From NCBI RefSeq assembly GCF_034421375.1, contig NZ_CP139779.1, positions 682,001 to 746,000 of the forward strand: DNA of 64,000 nt, written 5' to 3'. The position numbers and the translations under genes were made by a program. Below the pieces are notes generated by a model. The model searched no databases. It had not been told where the DNA came from and was given only the letters and a program-made list of their open reading frames with translations. This document shows positions 44,501 to 54,082 of this stretch, piece after piece. The stretch is from Microbacterium invictum (lineage in GTDB: Bacteria; Actinomycetota; Actinomycetes; Actinomycetales; Microbacteriaceae). Numbering within the stretch: the stretch's first letter is position 1; every line of letters begins with the position of its first letter.

Positions 44501-46335
44501 TCCTCGTTCACCGCCTCGGGCGCGGCCTCCGGCTCGGGCTCGGGCTCGACGACCGGCCGCGGTGCGGGCCGGCGGGTCTCGGTGAACACTGTCTGCTGGT
44601 CCTGCTCGGTCGCGCGCTTGGCGATCTGGATCTCTCGTGCGTCGCGTCGCGCGTCCCAGCCGGCAAGGTCCAGCAGCACGCCTCGACGGTTGCGGTAGGC
44701 GAGCAGGCCGACGTTCTGTGGCATCCGTCGGATCTCGTCCACCGACATCAGCGGGAGTCGCTCGTGCTGCTCGCTCGTCGAGTGGCCGGACTCGCGCGTG
44801 GACCAGGAGCGCTGGGTGCGCTTGGTCTGACGGGTTCCGAGCAGTGCCTCGACGTCGCGCAGGTGATTGACGTGCGACGCTCCGCCCAGCAGGACCTTCG
44901 CGGTCGCGGCCGCCCAGATGGTGTCGGCTTCGGCGCGCGACCATGACGTCTCCGCCTGAGACAGTGCCTGCAGCACGACGAAGGTGCAGATACCGCGGCC
45001 TCCGCCATCGGCCATGATCTGCGGCAGGTTGCCCCACCGGAACATGTTCGCGATCTCGTCGAGGATCAGACCGAGCGGATGCTGAAGCCGTGATCCCGGC
45101 GACGCGAGTGCCTGCAGACGGGCAACCTCGACGATGTCGTCGAGCAGGGCGCCGAGGAATCCGCCCATCGCCGAGGCGCCGGACCGCGAACCGACCAGGT
45201 AGAGCGTGTTCGCGCCCGCGAGGAAATCCTCGGGATCGAATTCCGGGTTGCCCGGCCTTGGCGTGAGGGCGTCGCGGATCTTCGGCACCGCGAGAGGAGC
45301 GACGGCGCCCTGTACGCCGAACCAGATCGAAGACACGAGCTTGTCGTCGCCGGCCAGCGTCGCCTCGAGATTGTCTCCCCAGCCCGATGCGCCGTCGGTG
45401 CGCAAGATCGATACCGCCGACTTGCGCGCGAGGACCGGGCTCGTGCCCCAGTTGTAGAGCTCCTCGATCGGACGGTTCCCCACTGCGGCGGCGTGGAGCA
45501 GCCGGCCCAGCACCACGCCTGATGCCTGTGCCCACTCGCCGTTCGTCGACGACGCCCCGAGCGCTGTCCCCGTGACGATTGCGCTGCCGCGCTGCATCGC
45601 GACCAACGGGTCCTCGCACCCCGCGATGGGCGAGACGCGGAGCGGATGCCGCACACCCGAAAGCCCCTGAGGGTCGAACACATGCACCTGCCCGCGGCGC
45701 TCGCGCATCCGCAGGGTGGCGGTGAGGTTGTCGTTCGTCGTCGAAGTGGTGATCAACGGCCCCGACCAGTCGAGTATCGCCGAGATCAGCACGCGATACC
45801 CCTTGCCCGAACGGGGCGGTCCTTCGAGCGCCACCGAGTCCTCGATCGAGACGTAAACGTCGGTGCCGCGAGAGCGGCCGACGCGCCAGCCCACGTCCGT
45901 CGGCTTGGGGCGTGCGATGTCGGGTCGCAGCTGCCGAGCTCGCCGCAGGACAGCCTTGCCCGAGAGGTACTGGCGGATCTCGGATGCTTCTGCGAAGCCC
46001 ATGCGCGATCGCAGGTCGGCGACGAACGCCTGGTCCGACTCCTTGTAGCGCCGGTAGGCGATGAGCCCCAGGATCGCGAGGGCGACGACGAGGAGCACGG
46101 CGACGAGGTCGACGATCCGGATGCCGATCACCGGCAACGCGCATCCCGCCGGCGCCGCGTACACCGCGGTGTCGCCCGTGATCGCGAGCCAGAGCCCTGA
46201 GAACATGCTCTCGGCTTGTGGTCGAGCGCCGCAGACGATGTTGGTCACGAGTTCGGCGAGGAAGCCGAACACGAGACTGAGAACGAACGAGATCGCGATG
46301 AGAACCGCGATCCCCCTGCCGAGCATCGATTCCAT
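44497..46335 (-). CDS. Type IV coupling protein (TraG/VirD4-like)
   Basis: 612 aa. Two N-terminal membrane segments (AVLIAISFVLSLVFGFLAEL; IVDLVAVLLVVALAILGLIAY) precede the ATPase domain with Walker A GPPRSGKG near residue 170, Walker B LILDEIANM and the TraG C-terminal motif VVLQALSQAE. It links the relaxosome to the channel and pumps DNA. The C-terminus is Glu/Pro-rich (EPEPEPEAAPEAVNEE), possibly for substrate contacts. Part of an unbroken leftward operon from 53929. Confidence 0.92.
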   Translation of the reverse strand: MESMLGRGIAVLIAISFVLSLVFGFLAELVTNIVCGARPQAESMFSGLWLAITGDTAVYAAPAGCALPVIGIRIVDLVAVLLVVALAILGLIAYRRYKESDQAFVADLRSRMGFAEASEIRQYLSGKAVLRRARQLRPDIARPKPTDVGWRVGRSRGTDVYVSIEDSVALEGPPRSGKGYRVLISAILDWSGPLITTSTTNDNLTATLRMRERRGQVHVFDPQGLSGVRHPLRVSPIAGCEDPLVAMQRGSAIVTGTALGASSTNGEWAQASGVVLGRLLHAAAVGNRPIEELYNWGTSPVLARKSAVSILRTDGASGWGDNLEATLAGDDKLVSSIWFGVQGAVAPLAVPKIRDALTPRPGNPEFDPEDFLAGANTLYLVGSRSGASAMGGFLGALLDDIVEVARLQALASPGSRLQHPLGLILDEIANMFRWGNLPQIMADGGGRGICTFVVLQALSQAETSWSRAEADTIWAAATAKVLLGGASHVNHLRDVEALLGTRQTKRTQRSWSTRESGHSTSEQHERLPLMSVDEIRRMPQNVGLLAYRNRRGVLLDLAGWDARRDAREIQIAKRATEQDQQTVFTETRRPAPRPVVEPEPEPEAAPEAVNEE

Positions 46336-46347
46336 GGCCGACTCCTC

Positions 46348-47622
46348 TCACAGGCCCCGGGCCGCGGCCGCGGCGACGCGGATCCACGCATCGCGCGTGG
46401 GGGTGCGGAGGTTATCGAGACGCAGAGCCCCCGACTTCAGAGCGGGGTCGAACGGGATGTGTTCGACTGCACGGACGTGGCCCGAGAAGCCCTCCGCGAT
46501 GCGGTTCGCCCCACGCGGGTTCGGCTCGGCTTCCGTGACGACCACGACCGCGTTGTCCGCGAGTTCGCGCGATCGCTCGTCGCGCTCGCGGAGCGCATCG
46601 AGCAGCAGAGCGGCGGACTCGGCCGATTCGGGTGTCGCGAGGGTGGGCAGCACGAGCTGGTTCGACGAGTCGGCCATCCGCAGCCAGCGCTCCGCCGACT
46701 CGTCGTTGCCGGAGTCGAAGATGACGACCCGGTAGTACCGGGCGGCGACCTGCATCAGCAGATCGAACTCGGCGGTGAGGATGCGCTGGTGCACAGCGAG
46801 GAGTTCGGGATTCGAGCGCAGCACGTCGTACCGATCGACCGGCTGGTGATGGACGTACCGAGCGATGTCGGAGACGCCGGCGCTCTGCGCCAGCAGATCG
46901 GATGCTGCCGGCAGCAGATCCTTGATCGTCGTGTCGTATCGTCCTGCCTCGGTACGCCAGCCGAGCGTGCCTCGGGTGTCGTTGTTGTCCCACGCGAGGA
47001 CATTGCCGCCGCCGTAGCGGCCGAACACAGCGGCGAGCATCGCGGTGGTCATCGTCTTGCCGACGCCGCCCTTGCCATTCGCGATCGCGATGGTCCGGCA
47101 TCCGGCCCACTGCTGCGAGACCTCGCGCTCGTCGTCTCGCCGCCTCAGCTCGGCGGGAGAAGGACCGAAACCCAGCCGAGCGAAGAACGCACGCCAACCC
47201 CCGCTCTTCGGATCGACGGCGGACGAGGTGTCGATGAAGCTCGGGCGCGAGGGAGGCTCCGGGGCGCGGTGGTTGCGAAGCGGTTCGCGCCCCGGAGCTT
47301 CGGTGTTCACCTCCCTTCCCTGTTGCGATGGGCTGTTAATGTGGGCGGCGATCGTCCCAGGTCCGGGCACGCTCGCCGCAGCCGTGACGAGCGTGCCGTT
47401 GGCGTCGATCCGCAGGTGATGCTCGCCCCGATCGCCGGTGGTGACGAGCTCGACGGGCTGACCGGTGCGCCGGGCCTCATCGACGGCACGACGGACGATC
47501 ATCTGCCGGATGTCGTCGGCGGGAGTCGCCGAGAGCGGCTCGACGAGCCCCTCCGGCGTGGTGAACGTGGCCGTCGGTCCGGTGACCGTGGCGTACGCGC
47601 GCAGCGTGGTGTCGAGACTCAT
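46348..47622 (-). CDS. ParA/MinD-like ATPase in transfer operon
   Basis: 424 aa. An N-terminal ~170-residue domain is followed by the deviant Walker A ANGKGGVGKT at 181-190. AWDNNDTRGTLGW and VVIFDSGNDESAE match switch regions of the ParA/SOJ group, with Asn-Asn in place of the usual Asp pair. No ParB or centromere-like repeats are nearby, so it probably positions the transfer machinery or acts like the SCO-type ATPases of actinobacterial conjugative islands. It overlaps the VirB4-like gene by 4 bases. Confidence 0.82.
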   Translation of the reverse strand: MSLDTTLRAYATVTGPTATFTTPEGLVEPLSATPADDIRQMIVRRAVDEARRTGQPVELVTTGDRGEHHLRIDANGTLVTAAASVPGPGTIAAHINSPSQQGREVNTEAPGREPLRNHRAPEPPSRPSFIDTSSAVDPKSGGWRAFFARLGFGPSPAELRRRDDEREVSQQWAGCRTIAIANGKGGVGKTMTTAMLAAVFGRYGGGNVLAWDNNDTRGTLGWRTEAGRYDTTIKDLLPAASDLLAQSAGVSDIARYVHHQPVDRYDVLRSNPELLAVHQRILTAEFDLLMQVAARYYRVVIFDSGNDESAERWLRMADSSNQLVLPTLATPESAESAALLLDALRERDERSRELADNAVVVVTEAEPNPRGANRIAEGFSGHVRAVEHIPFDPALKSGALRLDNLRTPTRDAWIRVAAAAARGL

Positions 47623-49223
47623 TGCGGTGTCTCCTTCCAGGTCGGTGATAGCCAGCCGTCGAGGCTGGTGTCGGTGGGGGAGTCGTCTGGCCAGAAGCGG
47701 TCGAGTTCGTCCGGGTCGAACAGGTACGGCTTCCCGTCGCCTTCGTCGTTCTGCTCGAGCGCGCTGTCGGTCGCGAACAGCTCGTACTCCCAGTCGGTCG
47801 ACGTCGCGAAGCAGTCGACGACGTACGCGTACTGGCCGACGTAGGCGAGAAAGACGCCCATCCGGAGCCGGCGCGCGTCCTCGACGTGAGTCGCGGGGAT
47901 GTTGAGGCGATCGCGGAGTGCGGCGGCCTCCTGATGGTTCGCGCGGAAGATGAACTTGTTCTCGATGTCGCCGACGATCGAGTACGCGAGGTTGCGCTCC
48001 CTCGAGTCCGCGTCGCCCACGGCATCCAGGTCGCCCATCTTGTGGAGGATCACGATGTTGCTGATGCCGTAGTGGCGTGACAGCTTCAGCCACTGCTGGA
48101 ACATCTGCAGCGCCGCGAGTGAGGTCATGTCGCGCCAGCCCTCCTCACGGATGAGGTAGCGGGTGCGCTTGGCCGACCGATCCGACACCACAGCCTGAAT
48201 CCAGGCCGTCGTGCACACCTGGGTGAGCTGGGCGACGAGCTCGCTGCGGGAGAAGAGCTCGCTCGTGTCGACGACGACGATCGGTGCATCCGCGTCGAAC
48301 GCCACCGTCGACTCGTCTTCGAACAGCCCCGAGAGGTCACCGTCGACGAACCGGCGCAGGACGAACCGCGGCTGCACGGCACCGTCCGACATGCGGAAGT
48401 CGGTGCCGGCATCCTCGACGATCGCCCCGAGGTGCTCGTAGACGTTGCGGAGCGTGGGGCGGTCGCCAGTGGACCGGATGCTGCGCTCGAGCGCCTCGTG
48501 CAGTGCTGCGTGCTCGACGGCGGTGAGCTTCGTCGAGCCCAGCGCCATCTCGACGAGCGAGACGAGGGTCGTGATGCGGCGCTGACGCACCATCTTCTCG
48601 TCTTGGTGATCGTCAGCATCTGCTCGCCGCGGGCCCCGGTCGAGCGGGTTGAGGCGCGCGGTGCTGCCGCCGCCGATGCGGATGACGACGCCATCGGGGA
48701 TCGCCTCGGCGACCGTCACCCACTCGCCCTTCGGGTCGGAGGGGACGACTGCCTGGTGCCCGAACGCGAGGGAACGTGTCACCAGGGTCTTGATCGTCGC
48801 GGACTTGCCTGCGCGGTACGCCCCGAGCACGAGCACGTTCGTGGAGAGCGTCTGGCGGTCGGTCTTGTTGGCGTACGCCTCCCACGGCGAGAAGTGGAAG
48901 AGCGCGTCGGCGTTGAGGTCGACGCCCAGAATCGGTCCGTGGTGCCCGAGTCCGGCATCCGCCACGAAGGGGTAGATGCCCGCGATCTGTCGCGACGTCG
49001 CCTGATGGGCGGGGATGCTCGGGCGCGCGAGGTTCCAGTACCCACCTTCGGCGAGGCCAGGGCCGAACGGGCCGGACACCGCAGCCTCGGGGAGCGCGCG
49101 CTCACGGCGGCGCTTCTTCGGCGGGCGCTCCTCGTGAGCATCGCGCGCGACCTGCCGGCGCATCGCGCCACGGTCGCGCTTGGACAGATCGCCCGGTTCG
49201 AAGAAGAGGACGCGGCGGGCCAT
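47619..49223 (-). CDS. VirB4-like conjugation ATPase
   Basis: 534 aa. A basic, hydrophilic N-terminus (RDAHEERPPKKRRRERALPE) precedes an ATPase domain with Walker A GAYRAGKS at 134-141, VPSDPKGEW and the acidic-rich APIVVVDTSELF. ILHKMGDLDAVGD follows near the C-terminal third. In actinobacterial transfer systems VirB4 function is divided between an SCO6880-type protein and this ATP-binding partner, which matches the adjacent gene. The ATG overlaps the upstream stop by one base. Confidence 0.85.
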   Translation of the reverse strand: MARRVLFFEPGDLSKRDRGAMRRQVARDAHEERPPKKRRRERALPEAAVSGPFGPGLAEGGYWNLARPSIPAHQATSRQIAGIYPFVADAGLGHHGPILGVDLNADALFHFSPWEAYANKTDRQTLSTNVLVLGAYRAGKSATIKTLVTRSLAFGHQAVVPSDPKGEWVTVAEAIPDGVVIRIGGGSTARLNPLDRGPRRADADDHQDEKMVRQRRITTLVSLVEMALGSTKLTAVEHAALHEALERSIRSTGDRPTLRNVYEHLGAIVEDAGTDFRMSDGAVQPRFVLRRFVDGDLSGLFEDESTVAFDADAPIVVVDTSELFSRSELVAQLTQVCTTAWIQAVVSDRSAKRTRYLIREEGWRDMTSLAALQMFQQWLKLSRHYGISNIVILHKMGDLDAVGDADSRERNLAYSIVGDIENKFIFRANHQEAAALRDRLNIPATHVEDARRLRMGVFLAYVGQYAYVVDCFATSTDWEYELFATDSALEQNDEGDGKPYLFDPDELDRFWPDDSPTDTSLDGWLSPTWKETPQ

Positions 49224-50716
49224 CACTTCATCCCCAGCCCGATGGGAAGCACGTTGACCATCAGCGCCTCCGCCTGCTGGCAGTAGAGGATCTGCGGCTC
49301 CATGCCAGACCGCGCGAGCGCATTGCGCATGCCTGCGATCGCCTGATCCAGCAACTCCTCGCTGCGGGCGCTCACCGTGAGATACGCGCCGTACCGGAAC
49401 TCGCCGTGGCCGGCCACGATCTCCTCTTCCTGCCGTTCGAGCGCGTCCCAGTCCGCGGCATCGGCGGCCGAGCCATCGACTCCTCGCTTCGCGCGAAGCC
49501 GTTCGTTGCCCCGCCAGACCTTCTTGTCGTCCTCGATGCGGCGCATCGCCTTCTTGACCGAGACCGGCGTCAGGACGATCGACATGATGTGCGTGATCGC
49601 CTCGCCGGTGGCCGGCATCCGGGCGAAGACGATCGGCTCGACGAACCCGACTGCGGTGTCCGATCGCGGCCACTCTTGAATCCAGAGAGTCGTGTGTACG
49701 CCCGAGTCCGTGTAGACGACGCTGTTCTTGCCGCGCGGCTCCTCGAGGTACATCGGCCCGATCGCTACCGGATCGACACCGACGTGGGCATCGTCGCGGT
49801 TCTGCACGTTCGCCGCGAACTCGGGGTCGAAGCCCACACGAGCGAGCGCCGCGACGTCGCGGGTTGTCAGCCATCGCCTGACGCTGATCCGCGCGGCGCT
49901 CAGAGCGTCGGCGAGGTTGCGGGCCTCGAGCGCGGCAAGAGCCTTGACCGCGTCCTCGCCGCCGCCGAGCGACTTCAGCTGAGGCCCGAGCGCGATCAGG
50001 TCGAGGGTGAAGGTCAGGTAATTGCGGTGCGAGACCGCGTACCGTTCGGACTTGTCCATCACGGCGTCGTAGTTGTGGGCGACGGGGGAGTCGCCGTTGA
50101 GCGTCCGCTTCAGTGTGACCGATTGGTAGTAGTCGCGAGCGGGTCGGATCGTGGTCGGAATCGTGCGCTCCTGCAGCACCGCGCGCTTGATACCGGGGCG
50201 CTGCGTGAACGACGCGAGCACCGGAGCCCACTGCTGTGTGAGGTCGAAGCGCTCCGGGTCGTCCTTCATAAGGAAGCCCTGCACCTCGACCTCGGCGGTC
50301 ACCGACACCGACCGGTCGTGCGGGTTGTAGACGCACGCGACGTCGTCCACGTCCCACAGCTGGATGGATGCGCGGATGCCGGGCAGGTTGAGTGTGCCGG
50401 CGAGGTGAGCTCGCTCGGGGCGGTAGACCTGCCGCGTCGCACCGGTCGTGTGGCGCAACTGCTTCATGTACCAGAGCCCGACCTGCCGCGGAGCGGAGTC
50501 GCCATGCACCGTGACGAACGCGAAGATGCCGATCGGCAGGTATAGGGGTGCGGCGTACAGCAGTCCAGGCGGGCCGAAGCGGTTGACCCCGATCAGCACG
50601 ATGATCGCGGCCGCGGTGAGGCAGGTGAGCTGCCAGCCGTCCATGCCCATCACGACGCCCTGCCTCGAGCGGCGCGGCAGACGGACGGGTCGGGCGAGGT
50701 CCTGAGTCGACATCAT
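49223..50716 (-). CDS. SCO6880-family conjugation protein
   Basis: 497 aa. Near the N-terminus are two adjacent membrane helices (LTCLTAAAIIVLIGVNRFG; LLYAAPLYLPIGIFAFVTV), a PrgI/VirB3-like arrangement. The soluble rest resembles the N-terminal non-ATPase part of VirB4 (VYRPERAHLAGTL, LTFTLDLIALGPQLKSLGG). No Walker motifs, which are supplied by the following gene. ATG 50716 or 50713; overlaps the upstream gene. Confidence 0.85.
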   Translation of the reverse strand: MMSTQDLARPVRLPRRSRQGVVMGMDGWQLTCLTAAAIIVLIGVNRFGPPGLLYAAPLYLPIGIFAFVTVHGDSAPRQVGLWYMKQLRHTTGATRQVYRPERAHLAGTLNLPGIRASIQLWDVDDVACVYNPHDRSVSVTAEVEVQGFLMKDDPERFDLTQQWAPVLASFTQRPGIKRAVLQERTIPTTIRPARDYYQSVTLKRTLNGDSPVAHNYDAVMDKSERYAVSHRNYLTFTLDLIALGPQLKSLGGGEDAVKALAALEARNLADALSAARISVRRWLTTRDVAALARVGFDPEFAANVQNRDDAHVGVDPVAIGPMYLEEPRGKNSVVYTDSGVHTTLWIQEWPRSDTAVGFVEPIVFARMPATGEAITHIMSIVLTPVSVKKAMRRIEDDKKVWRGNERLRAKRGVDGSAADAADWDALERQEEEIVAGHGEFRYGAYLTVSARSEELLDQAIAGMRNALARSGMEPQILYCQQAEALMVNVLPIGLGMK

Positions 50717-52257
50717 GCGGTCCTCTCAGTTCGAGGGCGAGGGGGCGACGAGGGAGACGGCGACGGCGATGGCGCGGATGACGGTCCTGGCCGCGACGAG
50801 GGTCGAGATGCCGGAGGGGAGCTGGCGGACGACGGCGCCGGAGCACCCGCGCCGGACGGGTTGGCTGCGGGCGAGGGGCCCGAACCACCGGGCGAGCCGG
50901 GGGAGCCGCTGGGGCCGGTTGGTCCCCGCGGTGGGCGACCTGGCGTGGAGCCGCCGCCTCCACTCGCACCCGATGGGCCGGCCGCTCCCGGCGCGCCCGG
51001 TCGCGCGGAGCGCGCCGGCACGCCAGCGGGCGATGAGCCGGCGCGGCTGGGGATGCGCGATACCGATCGGGCGGCGCCCGTCGCCGCGTGCCCGGCCCGC
51101 GAGCCGACCGCTGAGCCCACCGAGTCGGCGGCGACTGCGCCGACGAAGCTGAAGAGTCCGAACACCGCGAAGGGTGCGAACGCGACGAGCACCAGGCCGA
51201 TGAGCAGCGGCCACGACTGGGGATCCCAGATTGTCTTCACCCCGGCGAGGCCGTTGATGATGAGGGTGACGAACCCAATGGTCAGGGGCCCGGTGAGAAG
51301 CAGCACCACGACCGCCGACACATATCGGACGACCCACTGCGGTCCGACGGCGCGCGCGGGATACAGCATCCACGCGATCGGGCCCACCGCGATCAGCGCC
51401 GCCAGCACGATGTTGCGGAACGCGAACACCAGCATGAGGAGCAGCATCCCGAGCATCAACAGGGTGTGGATGACGAACGCGAAGAAGTAGTTCGCCTGCC
51501 CGCCGGCCCACATGACCGACTGCAGGGTCGCGAAGAGCCCGTCGGCACCGTCGCGGTTCATGACGTACCAGGTGAGGTCATCGACGGCGTTGAGCAGGTG
51601 ACCCGTCGCCCACAGCGTGATCGCCGTGGCGGGCACCGCGATGAAGCTGCGCACGAGAGCTTCAACGAGCTCCGCGCGGTCGCCCGAGACGATCGCCGCG
51701 GCAACCGCCCACACCATCGCGCCGAATAGCACGGCGAGGATCGCCCACTGCCAGAACGACCACTCGTTCGTCGCGGCCGTCCACAGGAGCGAGGTCGTGT
51801 CAAAGCGCATGTTCTGCGCGACGGCGAACATCATCGAGGTCGCTGACAGCGCCATGCCGCGGCCGGCGTTCTCGAACGTCACGCACACGACGTCGCCGAG
51901 CGAGCATCCGTACTCGACGAGCAGCGGCTTGCCGCCGCTCGTCTTGATCACCGAGACATGCGACTCATCGGTCGTGCAAACCGTCGCCTTCGCTCCGTCG
52001 ACGAACACATTGATGAAGCACTGCTGCGGCTTGATGTCTGCCGTGTTCTGAGGCGTGCACGTGATCTGCGCGTCGACGCGGAAGCAGTCGACGGGGTACG
52101 CGGGGGACGACCACGGCTCGCCCGTCACCGGCGTCGCGTTCGCCGCAGCCGGTGCGATGTTGACCGATGCCGTCGCTGCGCTCGCCGGAGTCAGCGCCGT
52201 CAGGGTCAGGCCGAACCCGACCACCGCGCCGACGAGCAGCGAGCGCAGGATGCGCAT
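50713..52257 (-). CDS. VirB6/TrbL-like polytopic channel protein
   Basis: 514 aa from ATG 52257. Signal-like N-terminus (LLVGAVVGFGLTLTALTPASAA), an external domain with several Cys, then about five membrane segments (WAILAVLFGAMVWAVAAAIV ... LLIGLVLVAFAPFAVFGLF). The last ~130 residues are extremely Pro/Ser/Gly-rich. The layout matches VirB6/TrbL inner-membrane pore components of Gram-positive conjugation systems. TGATG overlap with the pilin-like gene. Confidence 0.82.
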   Translation of the reverse strand: MRILRSLLVGAVVGFGLTLTALTPASAATASVNIAPAAANATPVTGEPWSSPAYPVDCFRVDAQITCTPQNTADIKPQQCFINVFVDGAKATVCTTDESHVSVIKTSGGKPLLVEYGCSLGDVVCVTFENAGRGMALSATSMMFAVAQNMRFDTTSLLWTAATNEWSFWQWAILAVLFGAMVWAVAAAIVSGDRAELVEALVRSFIAVPATAITLWATGHLLNAVDDLTWYVMNRDGADGLFATLQSVMWAGGQANYFFAFVIHTLLMLGMLLLMLVFAFRNIVLAALIAVGPIAWMLYPARAVGPQWVVRYVSAVVVLLLTGPLTIGFVTLIINGLAGVKTIWDPQSWPLLIGLVLVAFAPFAVFGLFSFVGAVAADSVGSAVGSRAGHAATGAARSVSRIPSRAGSSPAGVPARSARPGAPGAAGPSGASGGGGSTPGRPPRGPTGPSGSPGSPGGSGPSPAANPSGAGAPAPSSASSPPASRPSSRPGPSSAPSPSPSPSSPPRPRTERTA

Positions 52258-52556
52258 CAGAACCCGAAGTCGAAGTTGACGAACCACTGGAACAGTCCGC
52301 TCGCGGCTCCGAGGACGGCGGCGGCGATAAAGATCCAGAGGATGTTCTCACCGGCCCACGTGCGCATGCGATCCGAGGCGAGGCCGCGGAAGGCGAGTGA
52401 TGCGCCGGCGATGATCAGCATGATCAGCACCACGATCATCGCGCCCGCGAGGATGTACGAGGCGACGACCTGGAAGCCGGCGAAGAAGGGCGCCGAGAAG
52501 TCCGGTTCGATGTCGGGGATGTCGACCTCGGCCGGCACTGTCAGTAGGTATCGCAT
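52257..52556 (-). CDS. VirB2/TrbC-like small membrane protein
   Basis: 99 aa with two hydrophobic helices (FQVVASYILAGAMIVVLIML; NILWIFIAAAVLGAASGLF) separated by a short positively charged loop (GLASDRMRTWAG), the arrangement of VirB2/TrbC and pilin-like channel subunits. It precedes the VirB6-like gene directly. Good ribosome site (AAGGAGAAC) upstream. Confidence 0.75.
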   Translation of the reverse strand: MRYLLTVPAEVDIPDIEPDFSAPFFAGFQVVASYILAGAMIVVLIMLIIAGASLAFRGLASDRMRTWAGENILWIFIAAAVLGAASGLFQWFVNFDFGF

Positions 52557-52575
52557 GGTGTTCTCCTTCGGTGCA

Positions 52576-53187
52576 TCACTTGAGCGGAAGGCCTAGAGCG
52601 GCCATGAACGGTTGAGGGTCGATGGCAGCGCCGTCCTGCTGTACCTCGTAGTGCAGGTGACAGCCGAATGAGCGGCCCGTATTGCCTTCGGCGCCGAGCG
52701 CCGTTCCGGCTTCGACGGCATCACCGACCGATACGCGGATCGAGCCCCACTGCATGTGCCCGTAGAGCGTGACGAGGCCGCCGCCATGGTCGATGCGGAC
52801 CGTGTTCCCCCAGCCGTAGAACGAACCCGCAGTGATGATCCGGCCGGGGCCGGCGGCGTAGATCGTCGCGCCGCAGCCCTGAGCCATGTCGTAGCCCTGG
52901 TGGTTGGTCGAGCAGTAGCTGCATCCGACCACCGGGTTGTACCCGAACCCGCGACCCTTCGAGTAACCGCCGGCGAGCGGGTATCCCCAGTCGCCGTTCG
53001 CGACCGGCGCCGCCTGTGTCTCGACCTCCTGAGTGACCTGCTCGCCCGCCACCGCGAACGGAATCGCGATAAGCGGGGTCAGCAGCATCCCGCCGACGAG
53101 CGCGACGAAGAGGAGAACACCGATCGCGATCCTCCGCCCGATCCTCGTGTTCGCGAGGGCTGCTGCGGCGGCGACCGGGGCTCCCAT
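52576..53187 (-). CDS. Conjugation-associated M23 endopeptidase
   Basis: 203 aa from ATG 53187. One membrane helix (IAIGVLLFVALVGGMLLTPLIAI) then a LytM domain with HQGYD, YGHM and CHLHYEV, i.e. the full zinc and catalytic set. CSYCSTN and the CHLH cysteine may form a disulfide. It would open peptidoglycan for the channel, the role of VirB1. It starts one base after the stop of the gene upstream. Confidence 0.88.
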   Translation of the reverse strand: MGAPVAAAAALANTRIGRRIAIGVLLFVALVGGMLLTPLIAIPFAVAGEQVTQEVETQAAPVANGDWGYPLAGGYSKGRGFGYNPVVGCSYCSTNHQGYDMAQGCGATIYAAGPGRIITAGSFYGWGNTVRIDHGGGLVTLYGHMQWGSIRVSVGDAVEAGTALGAEGNTGRSFGCHLHYEVQQDGAAIDPQPFMAALGLPLK

Positions 53188-53188
53188 G

Positions 53189-53929
53189 TCAGGGCTCCAA
53201 TGACCCCGAGAAGTAGCGGACGACTTTGCAGTCACCTTCCTGTTGTGTTGTGTCCGGCGTCGGGACCGAACCCTCGCCGCACAGGACCTGGACGCTCACG
53301 CGGACCGTGTCGTCGTAGGACGTCTCGCCGCCGGTGCCGTCGGAGCGCGTGTAGGTCAGCACGACGTCGGCCGTGCCGATGCGCATGTCGCCCGAGGCGT
53401 CATCGGGCACCTCGGCGAACTCGACGTCGCCGGTGACCGCGGCGGTGACGCGGCCGTCCTCGTTCGCGAGCGAGTCCCACTCCGCTTCGGGGAGCACGAC
53501 GCCCTGGCGCAGCTCGAGCTGCGACGCCTGCATGTCGGACGCGCGGTCCTTTTCCGAGGTGTAGCGGATGTCGGGCGTGAACCACGTATCGAGATAGGTG
53601 AGCCACTCGGCCCGGGTACTCAACTGCGTGTCGAACGTGGATGCCGCTGCCAGCGTCGCCCGGACATAGGTCTCGGCATCCGTCGTGATCGGCTCTGGCA
53701 CCCAGCCCTTGTCGGCGACGGATGCGTCGACGAACTCGTCCGTCGACGGCTCGGTGGGCTCGGTCGTCGGTGTGGAGTCCGGGGGAGTGGTCTCCTCAGG
53801 AGCGGGCGTCCCGCCGCCCGAGAAGAGCGACGCGAGGATGATCGCCAGGATGCCGATGAGCAGCACCGCTCCGCCGACAATCGCCCACACGATGCCGCGC
53901 GTGCGCCGGGTGTTCCGTGGAGTAGTCAT
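53189..53929 (-). CDS. VirB8/TcpC-like transfer protein (tentative)
   Basis: 246 aa. Basic N-terminus (MTTPRNTRRTRG), one membrane helix (IVWAIVGGAVLLIGILAIILA), a Thr/Pro/Glu-rich spacer and an external domain with ETYVRATLAAASTFDTQ, LTYLDTWFTPDIRY and VVLTYTRSDGTGG. Membrane topology and position as first gene of the operon suit a VirB8/TcpC (NTF2-like) scaffold protein; sequence motifs are not decisive. Confidence 0.65.
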   Translation of the reverse strand: MTTPRNTRRTRGIVWAIVGGAVLLIGILAIILASLFSGGGTPAPEETTPPDSTPTTEPTEPSTDEFVDASVADKGWVPEPITTDAETYVRATLAAASTFDTQLSTRAEWLTYLDTWFTPDIRYTSEKDRASDMQASQLELRQGVVLPEAEWDSLANEDGRVTAAVTGDVEFAEVPDDASGDMRIGTADVVLTYTRSDGTGGETSYDDTVRVSVQVLCGEGSVPTPDTTQQEGDCKVVRYFSGSLEP

Positions 53930-54082
53930 CGGCAGCCGTCACCTGCCCGAGCGGTGAGCGTGCCGTGAAGCGCCCGCGACTCCGCACCCGATCGGGCGGC
54001 GTTGAGAGGGGTCGCTTCGCTTGACATGAGGGAAGCATATAGCCGTACACTCCATTTGTGAAGCATTTTTTGAATCCCTTCT
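53930..54082. promoter_or_regulatory. Divergent promoter region of the transfer operon
   Basis: About 150 bp between the leftward transfer operon and a rightward winged-helix gene. A TTGACA at 54021-54026 and TACACT at 54046-54051 (19-bp gap) could drive rightward transcription; TATATG read leftward at 54041-54036 could be a -10 for the transfer genes. The AT-richest part (54036-54075) is a likely binding region for the divergent regulator. Confidence 0.4.

Noticed and set aside
44108-46387. A 759-codon open frame covering the coupling-protein gene on the same strand
   Set aside because: Its first 600 codons are an Arg/Gly-rich out-of-frame reading of the coupling protein. Only the last 130 codons (44108-44500) are a real gene, with its own ATG.
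47619-50969. A 1116-codon frame that would fuse an upstream Arg-rich part to the VirB4-like ATPase
   Set aside because: The upstream part is an out-of-frame reading of the SCO6880-type gene; the real ATPase starts at 49223 with a TGATG overlap.
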